DNA from: Paractinoplanes abujensis | Lineage (GTDB): Bacteria > Actinomycetota > Actinomycetes > Mycobacteriales > Micromonosporaceae | NCBI RefSeq assembly: GCF_014204895.1 | Contig: NZ_JACHMF010000001.1 | Coordinates: 8,742,001 to 8,806,000, forward strand | DNA length: 64,000 bases | Reading direction: 5' to 3' | Shown: piece after piece, positions 50,941-58,765 of the stretch | Layout: every line of letters begins with the position of its first letter | Position numbering within the stretch: the stretch's first letter is position 1 | Translations under genes and position numbers: made by a program | Notes under the pieces: generated by a model | Told to the model about the DNA's origin: nothing | What the model saw: the letters and a program-made list of their open reading frames with translations, nothing else | Database searches by the model: none

Positions 50941-50962
50941 GGCTCAGTTCTGGAGATTTTGG

Positions 50963-52000
50963 ATGACCAATACCGCACCGCCGCCGACCGCGACACCGGA
51001 TCTGTCGTCGGCCTTTCTTGACCGCTCGACGCCGCTCTCCCGCGTGCGCGACCTGCTGCACCGGTATCCCGCCATCAGCCCCGCCGTCGTCCTGGTCGTC
51101 GCGGTGCTCGTGTTCGGGCTGCTCAACGAGCGTTTTCTGGCCCCGGCCAACCTGTCCCTGATCACCCAGCAGGTGGCCGTCGTGGGCACCCTGGCCATCG
51201 CGCAGACCCTGGTCATCCTGACCGCGGGAATCGATCTCTCGGTGGGTGCCGCGATGGTCCTGTCGGCCATGGTGATGGCCCAGTCGGCGTCCTCCTCCGG
51301 GGTGCCGCCGACGCTCAGCCTGGTGCTCGGGCTGGCCGCCGGCATCGCCGCGGGCAGCCTCAACGGGTTGCTCGTGACCCGCCTCAAACTGCCGCCGTTC
51401 ATCGTGACGCTGGGGACGCTGAGCATCTTCACCGCCTTGACGCTGCTCTACACCGGTGGCAACACGGTGCGCGGCGCCGAGCTGTCCGACACGCTCAAGC
51501 TCACCGGCGAGACCATCCCGGTGCTCGGCATCAAGATCAGTGTCGGCGTGCTCATCATGCTCGCCCTCTACGTCCTGATCGCGTACGTGCTCAAGCGGAC
51601 CGCGTGGGGACGGCACGTCTACGCCGTGGGCGACGACAAGGAAGCCGCGCGGCTCTCCGGTGTCCGGGTCAACCGGGTGCTGGCCTCGGTCTACTTGGTC
51701 GCCGGGGCGATCATCGCGATCACCGCCTGGATCCAGATCGGGCGTACCAGCGCGGCCAGCCCGAACTCGGGGGTCGACCTGAACTTGGACTCCATCACCG
51801 CGGTCGTGATCGGCGGCACCAGCCTGTTCGGTGGTCGCGGCGTCATCTGGGGCACGCTGCTGGGTGCCCTGATCGTTGGCGTGTTCCGCAACGGCCTGGC
51901 CCTGGCCGGCCTGGACGTCCTCTATCAGACCCTGACGGTCGGCGTTCTCGTGATCGTGGCCGTGGCGGTCGACCAGTGGATCCGAAAGGCGAAGTCATGA
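50963..52000 (+). CDS. Sugar ABC transporter permease (RbsC-like)
   Basis: This 345-aa protein has about ten transmembrane segments and is typical of the RbsC/BPD_transp_2 family: LNERFLAPANLSLITQQVAV, ILTAGIDLSVGAAMVLSAMV, GLLVTRLKLPPFIVTLGTLS, YAVGDDKEAARLSGVRVNRV and AVVIGGTSLFGGRGVIWGTL. A hydrophilic N-terminal extension of about 35 residues precedes the first helix. Its stop overlaps the start of the ATPase gene (ATGA). Confidence 0.93.
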   Translation: MTNTAPPPTATPDLSSAFLDRSTPLSRVRDLLHRYPAISPAVVLVVAVLVFGLLNERFLAPANLSLITQQVAVVGTLAIAQTLVILTAGIDLSVGAAMVLSAMVMAQSASSSGVPPTLSLVLGLAAGIAAGSLNGLLVTRLKLPPFIVTLGTLSIFTALTLLYTGGNTVRGAELSDTLKLTGETIPVLGIKISVGVLIMLALYVLIAYVLKRTAWGRHVYAVGDDKEAARLSGVRVNRVLASVYLVAGAIIAITAWIQIGRTSAASPNSGVDLNLDSITAVVIGGTSLFGGRGVIWGTLLGALIVGVFRNGLALAGLDVLYQTLTVGVLVIVAVAVDQWIRKAKS

Positions 52001-52752
52001 CCCCCGTTCTCGAGGCGAAAGACCTGGTCAAGACGTACGGGCGGGTGGTCGGCCTGGACGGCGTCGGGCTCCAGCTGCTGCCGGGCGAGATCCTTGCCGT
52101 GATCGGTGACAACGGCGCCGGCAAGTCCACGCTGATCAAGTGCCTGACCGGCGCCGAGATCCCGACCTCGGGCGAGCTGTTCGTCAACGGCGAGCCGGTC
52201 ACCTTCAAACGGCCCCAGGACGCGCGGGCGGCCGGGCTGGAGACGGTCTATCAGACGCTCGCGGTCTCCCCGGCCCTCGACGTGGCGGCCAACCTGTTCC
52301 TGGGCCGCGAGATCCGGCGCAAGGGCATCACGGGCTCGGTGTTCCGGGCCCTCGACGTCAAGGGCATGCGCGAGCGGGCCCGGGCCGAGCTGACCGAGCT
52401 GGGCATCTCGACGCTGCAGGACGTCACCGTGCCGGTCGAGAACCTCTCCGGCGGTCAGCGGCAGGCCGTCGCGGTAGCCCGGGCCGCGGCCTTCGGCTCC
52501 AAGGTGGTCGTGCTGGACGAGCCGACCGCGGCGCTCGGCGTGCGCGAGTCCAATCAGGTGCTCCAGCTGATCCGCACCCTGCGCGACCGGGGGGTGGCGG
52601 TCATTCTGATCAGCCACAACATGCCGCAGGTGTTCGAGGTGGCCGACCGCATCCACATCCAGCGCCTGGGCAAGTGCGCGGGCACCATCACCCCGCAGAG
52701 CCACTCGATGACCGACGCCGTCGCGATCATGACGGGAGCGCAGACGCTGTGA
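51997..52752 (+). CDS. Sugar ABC transporter ATP-binding protein
   Basis: This 251-aa ATPase has Walker A IGDNGAGKSTL, a Q-loop region (ETVYQTLAVSPALDVAANLF), signature NLSGGQRQAVAVARA, Walker B VVVLDEPTAAL and switch His in LISHNMPQ. It is a single-domain (FrcA-like) protein rather than the fused double ATPase of RbsA. The gene starts within the permease stop and its own stop overlaps the kinase GTG (GTGA). Confidence 0.93.
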   Translation: MTPVLEAKDLVKTYGRVVGLDGVGLQLLPGEILAVIGDNGAGKSTLIKCLTGAEIPTSGELFVNGEPVTFKRPQDARAAGLETVYQTLAVSPALDVAANLFLGREIRRKGITGSVFRALDVKGMRERARAELTELGISTLQDVTVPVENLSGGQRQAVAVARAAAFGSKVVVLDEPTAALGVRESNQVLQLIRTLRDRGVAVILISHNMPQVFEVADRIHIQRLGKCAGTITPQSHSMTDAVAIMTGAQTL

Positions 52753-53546
52753 GCACCTGGGTCGCCGTCGTCGGCGACAACTGCGTGGACCGCTACTCCG
52801 GCGGCGAGGAACGCGAATACTCCGGCGGCAACGCCTTCAACGTGGCGGTTCAGCTGGCCCGGGCCGGCGTGACCGTACGCTACTTCGGCGCGGTCGGCAC
52901 CGACGCGCTTGCGGCCGTCATCCGGTCGGGGCTCGAGGTCAACGGCATCGCGACCGGCGACCTCACCGTGCTCGACGGGCCGACGGCGGTCACCGAGATC
53001 AGCGTGGCCGCCAACGGCGACCGCACCTTCGACCGAGAGGACTTCGGCGTCACCGCCGAGTACTTCCCGGCCGACGCCGAGATCGACCGGATCGCCGGGG
53101 CCGCCTGGGTCCACATCGGCATGCTGCCCGAGGCCACCCGGCTGCGGAAGGCGCTGGCCGGGCGGGTCACCATCAGCCAGGACTGCGCGGTCGCGACCGG
53201 GGTGACCGACCTCGACGTCGCGTTCCTGTCGGCCGGTGAGACCGGCGACGCCCGCGAACTGGCCGCGGGCACGGCCGCCTCCGGCGTGGGCGTGGTGGTG
53301 GCGACGCGCGGCGCCGAGGGCTCGGTCGGCCTGAGCGAGGGCCGCTGGTACGAGCAGGCGGCCTTGCCGGCCGACGTGGTCGATACGACCGGGGCCGGGG
53401 ACAGCTTCATCGCCGGTTTCATCGCGGCTCGCCTGCGCCGCGCCACGCTGCCCGAGGCGCTGGCCACGGGCGCCCGCTTCGCCGCGGCCACCTGTGCGTA
53501 CCGCTCGGGCTGGCCGCACCGGCCACTGGACAAGGAGTCACGATGA
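52749..53546 (+). CDS. PfkB-family sugar kinase (FrlD-like fructosamine kinase)
   Basis: This 265-aa protein starts with GTG and the family motif VAVVGDNCVDRYSGGEEREY, then SGGNAFNVAVQLARAGVTVR, and ends with VVDTTGAGDSFIAGFIAARL, the PfkB signature with the catalytic Asp in GAGD. FrlD phosphorylates fructosamines at C6, producing the substrate of the FrlB-like deglycase. Its length is a little short for the family. It is translationally coupled on both sides. Confidence 0.9.
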   Translation: MSTWVAVVGDNCVDRYSGGEEREYSGGNAFNVAVQLARAGVTVRYFGAVGTDALAAVIRSGLEVNGIATGDLTVLDGPTAVTEISVAANGDRTFDREDFGVTAEYFPADAEIDRIAGAAWVHIGMLPEATRLRKALAGRVTISQDCAVATGVTDLDVAFLSAGETGDARELAAGTAASGVGVVVATRGAEGSVGLSEGRWYEQAALPADVVDTTGAGDSFIAGFIAARLRRATLPEALATGARFAAATCAYRSGWPHRPLDKESR

Positions 53547-54865
53547 CCGACCCCGACGGCACCCTGGCCGCCATCGACGCCGCGATCGCGGCCGGCGCGG
53601 CCGACGCCCAGCAGCTGCTCGTCGACCTGGTCGCCGTGCGCAGCGTCAACCCGCGCCAGCCCGGCGTCGACGGCGCCGACTACGAGGGCGGGGAGCGGCG
53701 GGCCAACGAGGTCCTGGCCGAGGCGTTGCGCCCGCTGGGGTTCGACCTCAACTGGGTCGAGGTGGCCGAGGGCCGTCCCAACCTGGTCGCCGTGCGGCCG
53801 GGCTCCGGCGGGGGCCGGTCCCTCGCGCTCAACGGGCACATCGACACGGTGGCCCCGCAGCGGGGCCGCTTCGACAACCCGTGGCAGGCGGTCGTCGAGG
53901 ACGGCTACCTGTACGGGCTCGGCGCCACCGACATGAAGGCCGGGCACGCGGCGATGTGGCTGGCCTCCAAGGCGCTGCGGGACGCCGGCGTCACGCTCGA
54001 CGGCGACCTGCACATCCACTCCGTGGTCGGCGAGGAGACCATGAGCCACGAGATCGGCACCACGGCCGTGCTCGAGGCGGGTTACACGGTGGACGGTGCC
54101 CTGGTGCCCGAGCCGACCTCGCCCGAGCCCCGGGTGCTCGACGTCTCCAACGTGGCGGCCGGCAACTATCTGTTCTCGCTGACCGTACGGGGGAAGTCGG
54201 CGCACTGGGCCGCCCGCAACCTGGCCATCCGGGCCGGCGGCACCGGCGACGCGATCGGCGTCAACGCCATCGACAAGGCGTTCTACGTCTATCAGGCGAT
54301 GCGCCAGCTCGAGGAGCAGTGGGCCTTCAGCAAGAGCCATCCGGCCTTCCCGCCGGGCGCGTTCATCATCCATCCGGGGGTGCTGCGCGCGGACGTCGGT
54401 GTCGAGGCGGCACCGTTCTTCCCCGACCGGGCCCGCATCGACTACCTGCTGTCGTTCCCGCCCGGCAACACGTCCGAGCAGATCCGCCGGGAGATCGAGC
54501 ACCACATCCGTACGGCCTCGGACCTTGACCCTTGGCTGCGGGAACACCCGGTCGAGTTCACCTGGACCGACACGTGGCCACCGGCCTACACCGACCCCGA
54601 GAGCGAGTTCACCCGGCAGATGATGGCCGCGCGCACCGGGCTGGCCGGCGCCGACCCACGGGTCCATCCGCTGGCTGCTCCGGTCACCGCGGCGGCGCAG
54701 TCGGACGCCAACTTCTACGAGGCCCAGGGCATCCCGGCCCTGGTCTGCGGGCCCGGTGACGTCCGCCGGGCGCACGCGGCCGACGAGCGGGTGCGGCTCG
54801 AGAACATCGCCCTCTCCGCCGCCTTCCTCGCCCGGGCCGCGCTGAACTGGTGCAACCGACCGTAA
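53543..54865 (+). CDS. M20-family peptidase/deacylase
   Basis: This 440-aa zinc hydrolase has LALNGHIDTVAPQ (first His and Asp), GLGATDMKAGHAAM (bridging Asp) and VVGEETMSHEIG (catalytic Glu pair). A dimerisation domain follows (FSLTVRGKSAHWAARNLAIR), then a last metal-binding His after CGPGDVRRAHAADE. This fits ArgE/DapE/M20 deacylases. Inside this operon it may split glycated dipeptides or N-acyl amino acids to release a fructosyl-amino acid; that is inference. The start overlaps the kinase stop (ATGA). Confidence 0.9.
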   Translation: MTDPDGTLAAIDAAIAAGAADAQQLLVDLVAVRSVNPRQPGVDGADYEGGERRANEVLAEALRPLGFDLNWVEVAEGRPNLVAVRPGSGGGRSLALNGHIDTVAPQRGRFDNPWQAVVEDGYLYGLGATDMKAGHAAMWLASKALRDAGVTLDGDLHIHSVVGEETMSHEIGTTAVLEAGYTVDGALVPEPTSPEPRVLDVSNVAAGNYLFSLTVRGKSAHWAARNLAIRAGGTGDAIGVNAIDKAFYVYQAMRQLEEQWAFSKSHPAFPPGAFIIHPGVLRADVGVEAAPFFPDRARIDYLLSFPPGNTSEQIRREIEHHIRTASDLDPWLREHPVEFTWTDTWPPAYTDPESEFTRQMMAARTGLAGADPRVHPLAAPVTAAAQSDANFYEAQGIPALVCGPGDVRRAHAADERVRLENIALSAAFLARAALNWCNRP

Positions 54866-54914
54866 AGTGACCCCTGCCTTTCATCCCCAGCCGCTCTCTG
54901 CCGAGGAGAGAACC

Positions 54915-55631
54915 GTGACCGCCAAGATGGCTCCCCAGCTGAAGGAAGACATCCGTCAGCTCATCGCGCAGGACGGGATGGGGCCGGGTGATCAACTGCC
55001 GACCGAGCCCGAGCTGTCGGAGCGGTTCGGCGTCTCCCGCAACAAGATCCGCGAGGCGCTGAAGCTGCTGGAGCAGGACGGGCTGGTCACCGCCATCCAG
55101 GGCCGGGGCCGGTTCGTGTCGGCCCTGGGGTCGCTGCCGATCGAGCGGCCGGTGAACATCTACGAGAGCATCACCGAGCTGCTGCAGGGCCTCGGCTACA
55201 CGGTCACCAACGTGGTGCTGAGCGTGGAGGAGTCCACCGCCGACGCCCGGGTCGCCCGCGAGTTGCAGCTCGACGAGGGCGACCCGGTCATCCGGCTGGT
55301 GCGGCTGCGGCTCGGCGACGACCAGCCGATGGTCTTCAGCATCAACATCATCCGTCGCGACGCGCTGCCCGGCCCGCTCGAGTACCGCAACTGGGGTGCC
55401 TCCATCACCAAGATCTTGGAGGGTCACGGGCACCACGTCGTGTCGTCGATCGCCCGGCTCTCCGCGGCCAACCTGCCCGCCGAGCACTCCACAACGTACG
55501 ACTTGGCTCAATACGACCCCTGGCTGCTGGTCGAGGAGACGTGCATCTCGCGCGAGGGCGAGCGGGTGCTGTACGCCGTCGACTACCACCGCAGCAGCGA
55601 GATCGCCTTCAACGTGGTCCGCCGCCGCTGA
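54915..55631 (+). CDS. GntR/HutC-family regulator with UTRA domain (FrlR-like)
   Basis: This 238-aa protein has a GntR winged helix (LPTEPELSERFGVSRNKIREALKLL) and a UTRA ligand-binding domain (RLRLGDDQPMVFSINIIRRD, LVEETCISREGERVLYAVDY). The GTG at 54915 follows GGAG at normal spacing; an ATG four codons later is possible. UTRA domains bind sugars or phosphosugars such as fructosamine 6-phosphate. It likely represses the upstream operon, in which it is the last gene, via the repeats at 48709-48778. Confidence 0.9.
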   Translation: MTAKMAPQLKEDIRQLIAQDGMGPGDQLPTEPELSERFGVSRNKIREALKLLEQDGLVTAIQGRGRFVSALGSLPIERPVNIYESITELLQGLGYTVTNVVLSVEESTADARVARELQLDEGDPVIRLVRLRLGDDQPMVFSINIIRRDALPGPLEYRNWGASITKILEGHGHHVVSSIARLSAANLPAEHSTTYDLAQYDPWLLVEETCISREGERVLYAVDYHRSSEIAFNVVRRR

Positions 55632-55635
55632 GCCG

Positions 55636-56613
55636 TCAGTGGGGGTAGGCACGGGGGATGCGGGTGGTGACCTCGTTGCGGTAGGCCTCGATCCGGCCGA
55701 TCACCTGGCGGCGGCCGACCGTGTTCTCGATGCGGTCCAGGTAGAGGCAGCGGGCGGCCAGCTTGTCGAGGTCGACGGTGAAGTAGATCGCCATCAGCGG
55801 GTTGACGAAGAGCGTGCTGCCGGTGGTGCGCCGGGTGAACTGCACGTCGCCGAACTGGCCGGCCAGGGCCGCGGCGATCTGGCCGTTGACGATGCTGGGG
55901 CGGTCGGGGGTGGCGGCGGCCGCGTCGGCCACGGCGGCCCGGTAGAGCCGCGCCTCCCGCGACGAGCCCGGGATCGACAGCGCGCCCAGGTAGCCACCCT
56001 CCCGGTCGAGCGCGGCCAGGTTGTCCAGCACCTCGACGCTGTGCACGCCGTCGTTGGCGTCGATGCCGAACCCCAGGCAGGTCACCAGTTTGACCGGCAC
56101 GTCGATCCCGGCCACGGCGCCGACGCTGGTCAGATCCTCGACGGGGGTGCCGATCCCGTTCTCGTCGCCGCGCATGAGGATGTCGGTGCCCCCGTCGACC
56201 AGCACCACCGCGTCGATGTCGTGCAGCGCGATCAGATGCTCGTACGCCTCCCGCAACGTCTGCACGCCGAGCGGCGGGAAGGCGTACACGGTCGAGGGAA
56301 GGTCCTGCGACGCCAGCCACTTGGCCAGCACCCCCTCGGGGAAGTACCAGTCCGGACTGGCCGACGCCGGGGTCACCGCCACCACCTGCTCCGTCAGCCA
56401 CGAGTCGCGGTCGACCAGTTCGAGCTCGGAGAACGACAGGTTGGCCAGGTGCACCTCGACGCCGCGGTGCCACAGGGCCAGGGCCAGCGGCAGGCCGGCG
56501 TAGACGTCGAAGCCGCCACCGGCCCCGGCGATCAGCACGCGGCGGGCGGGGGCCAGCGCAGCGAACAGCGGCGGGGTGTCCAACGAGAACGTCACCGGCC
56601 AATGATCGACCAT
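55636..56613 (-). CDS. DUF1152 domain protein
   Basis: This 325-aa protein has the DUF1152 layout: VLIAGAGGGFDVYAGLPLAL near the N-terminus, YAFPPLGVQTLREAYEHLIA, IDAVVLVDGGTDILMRGDEN and VKLVTCLGFGIDANDGVHSV. The glycine-rich N-terminal loop suggests nucleotide binding. ATG 56613 is the probable start; upstream in-frame residues overlap the methyltransferase promoter. Function is unknown. It lies divergently from the methyltransferase gene. Confidence 0.85.
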   Translation of the reverse strand: MVDHWPVTFSLDTPPLFAALAPARRVLIAGAGGGFDVYAGLPLALALWHRGVEVHLANLSFSELELVDRDSWLTEQVVAVTPASASPDWYFPEGVLAKWLASQDLPSTVYAFPPLGVQTLREAYEHLIALHDIDAVVLVDGGTDILMRGDENGIGTPVEDLTSVGAVAGIDVPVKLVTCLGFGIDANDGVHSVEVLDNLAALDREGGYLGALSIPGSSREARLYRAAVADAAAATPDRPSIVNGQIAAALAGQFGDVQFTRRTTGSTLFVNPLMAIYFTVDLDKLAARCLYLDRIENTVGRRQVIGRIEAYRNEVTTRIPRAYPH

Positions 56614-56657
56614 GTCAGCCAACGAGGCTGCCCGACCTGAGGGGATGACCGGCCACC

Positions 56658-57455
56658 ATGACCGACACCAACCGGGAAACACTGCGCACGACATTCGGCC
56701 AGGACGCCGAACTCTACGACCGGTTCCGCCCGGCCTATCCGCCCCGGCTGTTCACCGACCTCGACGCGCTGGCCGATCTCGGTCCGCACACTCGGGTCCT
56801 GGAGATCGGCTGCGGCACCGGCCAAGCCACCCTGCCCCTGGCCCGGCGGGGATGCCAGGTCGTCGCGATGGACCTCAGCCCCGACATGGCCGCCCGCGCC
56901 CGACGGAACCTCGCGCAGTTCCCGAACGTCACCGTCGTCGCGGCGGCCTTCGAGGACTGGCCGCCCCCGGACGGACCGTTCGACGTGGTTCTCTCCGCGA
57001 CCGCTTTCCACTGGCTCGACCCCGGCCTGCGCATGAGCAAAGTCGCTGACCTGCTGCGGCCCGGCGGATCGCTCGGCATCGTCTCGACTCACCACATCGC
57101 CGGCGGCACGAACGCCTTCTTCGCCGACGCGCAACGATGCTACGAACGTTTCGACCCCGCGACGCCGCCCGGCATGCGCCTGACAACCGATGACGAGACC
57201 CCGGAGGAGACGGCAGAGTTCGATCGATCGGCACGATTCGGGCCGGTCGCCTTCCGGCGCTACGAGTGGCAACAGACCTACACGGCCGGTGAATATCTGA
57301 ACCTGCTCATGACCTACTCCGGCACTCGAGCCCTGGCCCCGCAGGCGCGCAACGGCCTGTTGGCGTGCATCGCGCACCTGATCGACGAGGTTCACGGCGG
57401 AGCGATCACCAAGCAGTACCGGACCCGGCTTGCGATCGGGCACAAGAAATCGTGA
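56658..57455 (+). CDS. Class I SAM-dependent methyltransferase
   Basis: This 265-aa protein has motif I VLEIGCGTGQATLPLARRG, an acidic loop VVAMDLSPDMA, and motif IV FDVVLSATAFHWLDP. The N-terminus (TTFGQDAELYDRFRPAYPPR) is the usual 'YDxxRPxYP' opening of this small-molecule methyltransferase subfamily. The substrate is unknown. It converges with the polysaccharide deacetylase gene through a palindromic terminator. Confidence 0.9.
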   Translation: MTDTNRETLRTTFGQDAELYDRFRPAYPPRLFTDLDALADLGPHTRVLEIGCGTGQATLPLARRGCQVVAMDLSPDMAARARRNLAQFPNVTVVAAAFEDWPPPDGPFDVVLSATAFHWLDPGLRMSKVADLLRPGGSLGIVSTHHIAGGTNAFFADAQRCYERFDPATPPGMRLTTDDETPEETAEFDRSARFGPVAFRRYEWQQTYTAGEYLNLLMTYSGTRALAPQARNGLLACIAHLIDEVHGGAITKQYRTRLAIGHKKS

Positions 57456-57463
57456 ATCGACCC

Positions 57464-57481
57464 GCGCCCGACGTCGGGCGC
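57464..57481. terminator. Perfect palindrome between convergent genes
   Basis: GCGCCCGACGTCGGGCGC is fully self-complementary (nine bases each side) and sits between the stops of the methyltransferase and the polysaccharide deacetylase; the last base overlaps the deacetylase stop. It can form a short stem-loop and probably ends transcription from both sides. There is no T-tract. Confidence 0.55.
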
Positions 57482-58140
57482 TAACCGGCCACCAGCTCGG
57501 AGACCGTGACCGCGGTCAGCCCGCGTCCGGCCAGCGCGGTCAGCAGCTCATCGGTGGTGGCGACCACCCCGCGGCGCTTCTCGGTGCCCTCGTGCAGCAC
57601 CACGATCGACCCTTTCCGCACCGACGTGGCCAGCCCGCCGGCGATCGCCGCGTCGCCCGGCCCACCCGTGTTCGCCGCGACCACCGTGCCCAGCACGGCC
57701 CGCAGGTTCTGCCCGGCCGCCGCCCGCAGCATCCGCGGTTTGTAGAACCCCGACCCCGGGCGGAACCACCGGACCGGCCCGTACGCCGCCAGCAGCCGGC
57801 TGGTCTCGGCCAGCTCCCGCTCGAACTGCTCGTCGGGCACCAGCACCGACCGCTCGTCGCGCATCAGATGGTTGGCCACCTCGTGCCCCTCGGCCACGAT
57901 CTGCTCGACCACGTGCGGGTTCGCCTTGATCCGCTCGCCGACCAGGAAGAAGGTGGCCTTCGCCCGATGCCGCCGCAACACCGCGAGCAGCCCCGGCGTC
58001 GTCTGCGGATGTGGCCCGTCATCAAAGGTCAGCCCGAACACGGGCTCCGCGGTCTCGACGAACCACAACACGTCACCGGGAACGGCCCGCGACAGCAGCC
58101 GGACCGCCGGCTCCCGCCACCGCAAGAACACGTCAACCAT
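57481..58140 (-). CDS. Polysaccharide deacetylase (NodB-like)
   Basis: This 219-aa protein has the NodB fold: FGLTFDDGPHPQTTPGLLAV (catalytic Asp pair), KATFFLVGERI, GHEVANHLMRDERS (metal-binding His; the second His of the usual HSxxH is replaced), RWFRPGSGFYKPRM, and GSIVVLHEGTEKRRG with the last His. These enzymes remove acetyl groups from cell-wall or other polysaccharides. No strong signal peptide is visible, although the N-terminus is moderately hydrophobic. The altered second motif makes full activity uncertain. Confidence 0.88.
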   Translation of the reverse strand: MVDVFLRWREPAVRLLSRAVPGDVLWFVETAEPVFGLTFDDGPHPQTTPGLLAVLRRHRAKATFFLVGERIKANPHVVEQIVAEGHEVANHLMRDERSVLVPDEQFERELAETSRLLAAYGPVRWFRPGSGFYKPRMLRAAAGQNLRAVLGTVVAANTGGPGDAAIAGGLATSVRKGSIVVLHEGTEKRRGVVATTDELLTALAGRGLTAVTVSELVAG

Positions 58141-58153
58141 GAGTCATCGTAGG

Positions 58154-58705
58154 TCAGACCCGGGGCAGCAGGACCTTGGCGACCTTCTTGGCCTCGGCCA
58201 GGTTCTGCTCGTCGGAGCCACCGCGGGAGTAGATGTCGAGCTGGACCGTGCCGTACAGGACGTAGAGGTGGCCGGAGAGCAGGAACGCGTCCTCGCCCAC
58301 GCCGTCGACCGGGGTGGCCTCGGCGATCATCACGTCGAAGTCGGACGCCGTGGTGCGGCTCAGGAAGACCGCGAGCTGGCCGCTCTCCTGCTGCCACTGG
58401 CAGAAGCGGGTGGCGTCGCCGGGTTCGGCGCCGTCCTCGTCGATCTGGGTGATCGTGCGGCCGGTCAGCGACGTGACCTCCTGCTTGGAGAGCAGCCGGC
58501 ACACGTCGGGGATGTCGCCGGAGTCCTTGACCGAGCCGAAGCCCGAGTCGGCGGTGGGCTCGGTGCCGGCCGGCGTCGGCTTGGCCTTGGCCGGGGTGGT
58601 CTGGGCCGGGGCGGGCGTGCCGTTGACGGCGGACTCGATGAGGCCGCAGCCCCCGGTCAGGGAGACGGCGGCGAGGGCGGCCAGGGCGACGAGGCGGTGC
58701 TTCAC
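58154..58705 (-). CDS. DUF3558-like lipoprotein
   Basis: This 183-aa protein has a lipobox signal peptide (LAALAAVSLTGGC, Cys20) and a linker. The domain begins DVCRLLSKQEVTSLTG, with CQWQ and a paired cysteine, then LYVLYGTVQLDIYSRGG, which matches the layout of DUF3558 (VCRLLT... TCxW) lipoproteins of actinobacteria. Its role is unknown. It lies just downstream (13 bases) of the deacetylase on the same strand and upstream of the SARP regulator's end. Confidence 0.8.
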   Translation of the reverse strand: MKHRLVALAALAAVSLTGGCGLIESAVNGTPAPAQTTPAKAKPTPAGTEPTADSGFGSVKDSGDIPDVCRLLSKQEVTSLTGRTITQIDEDGAEPGDATRFCQWQQESGQLAVFLSRTTASDFDVMIAEATPVDGVGEDAFLLSGHLYVLYGTVQLDIYSRGGSDEQNLAEAKKVAKVLLPRV

Positions 58706-58765
58706 GAAGTCTCCTCAAGAGAAGTGCTGTTGGGGAAGACTTTGTGCGAGGCCGCCAAAAAATCC

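Noticed and set aside
52880..54775. Minus-strand 631-codon open frame
   Set aside because: It is antisense to the PfkB and M20 genes.
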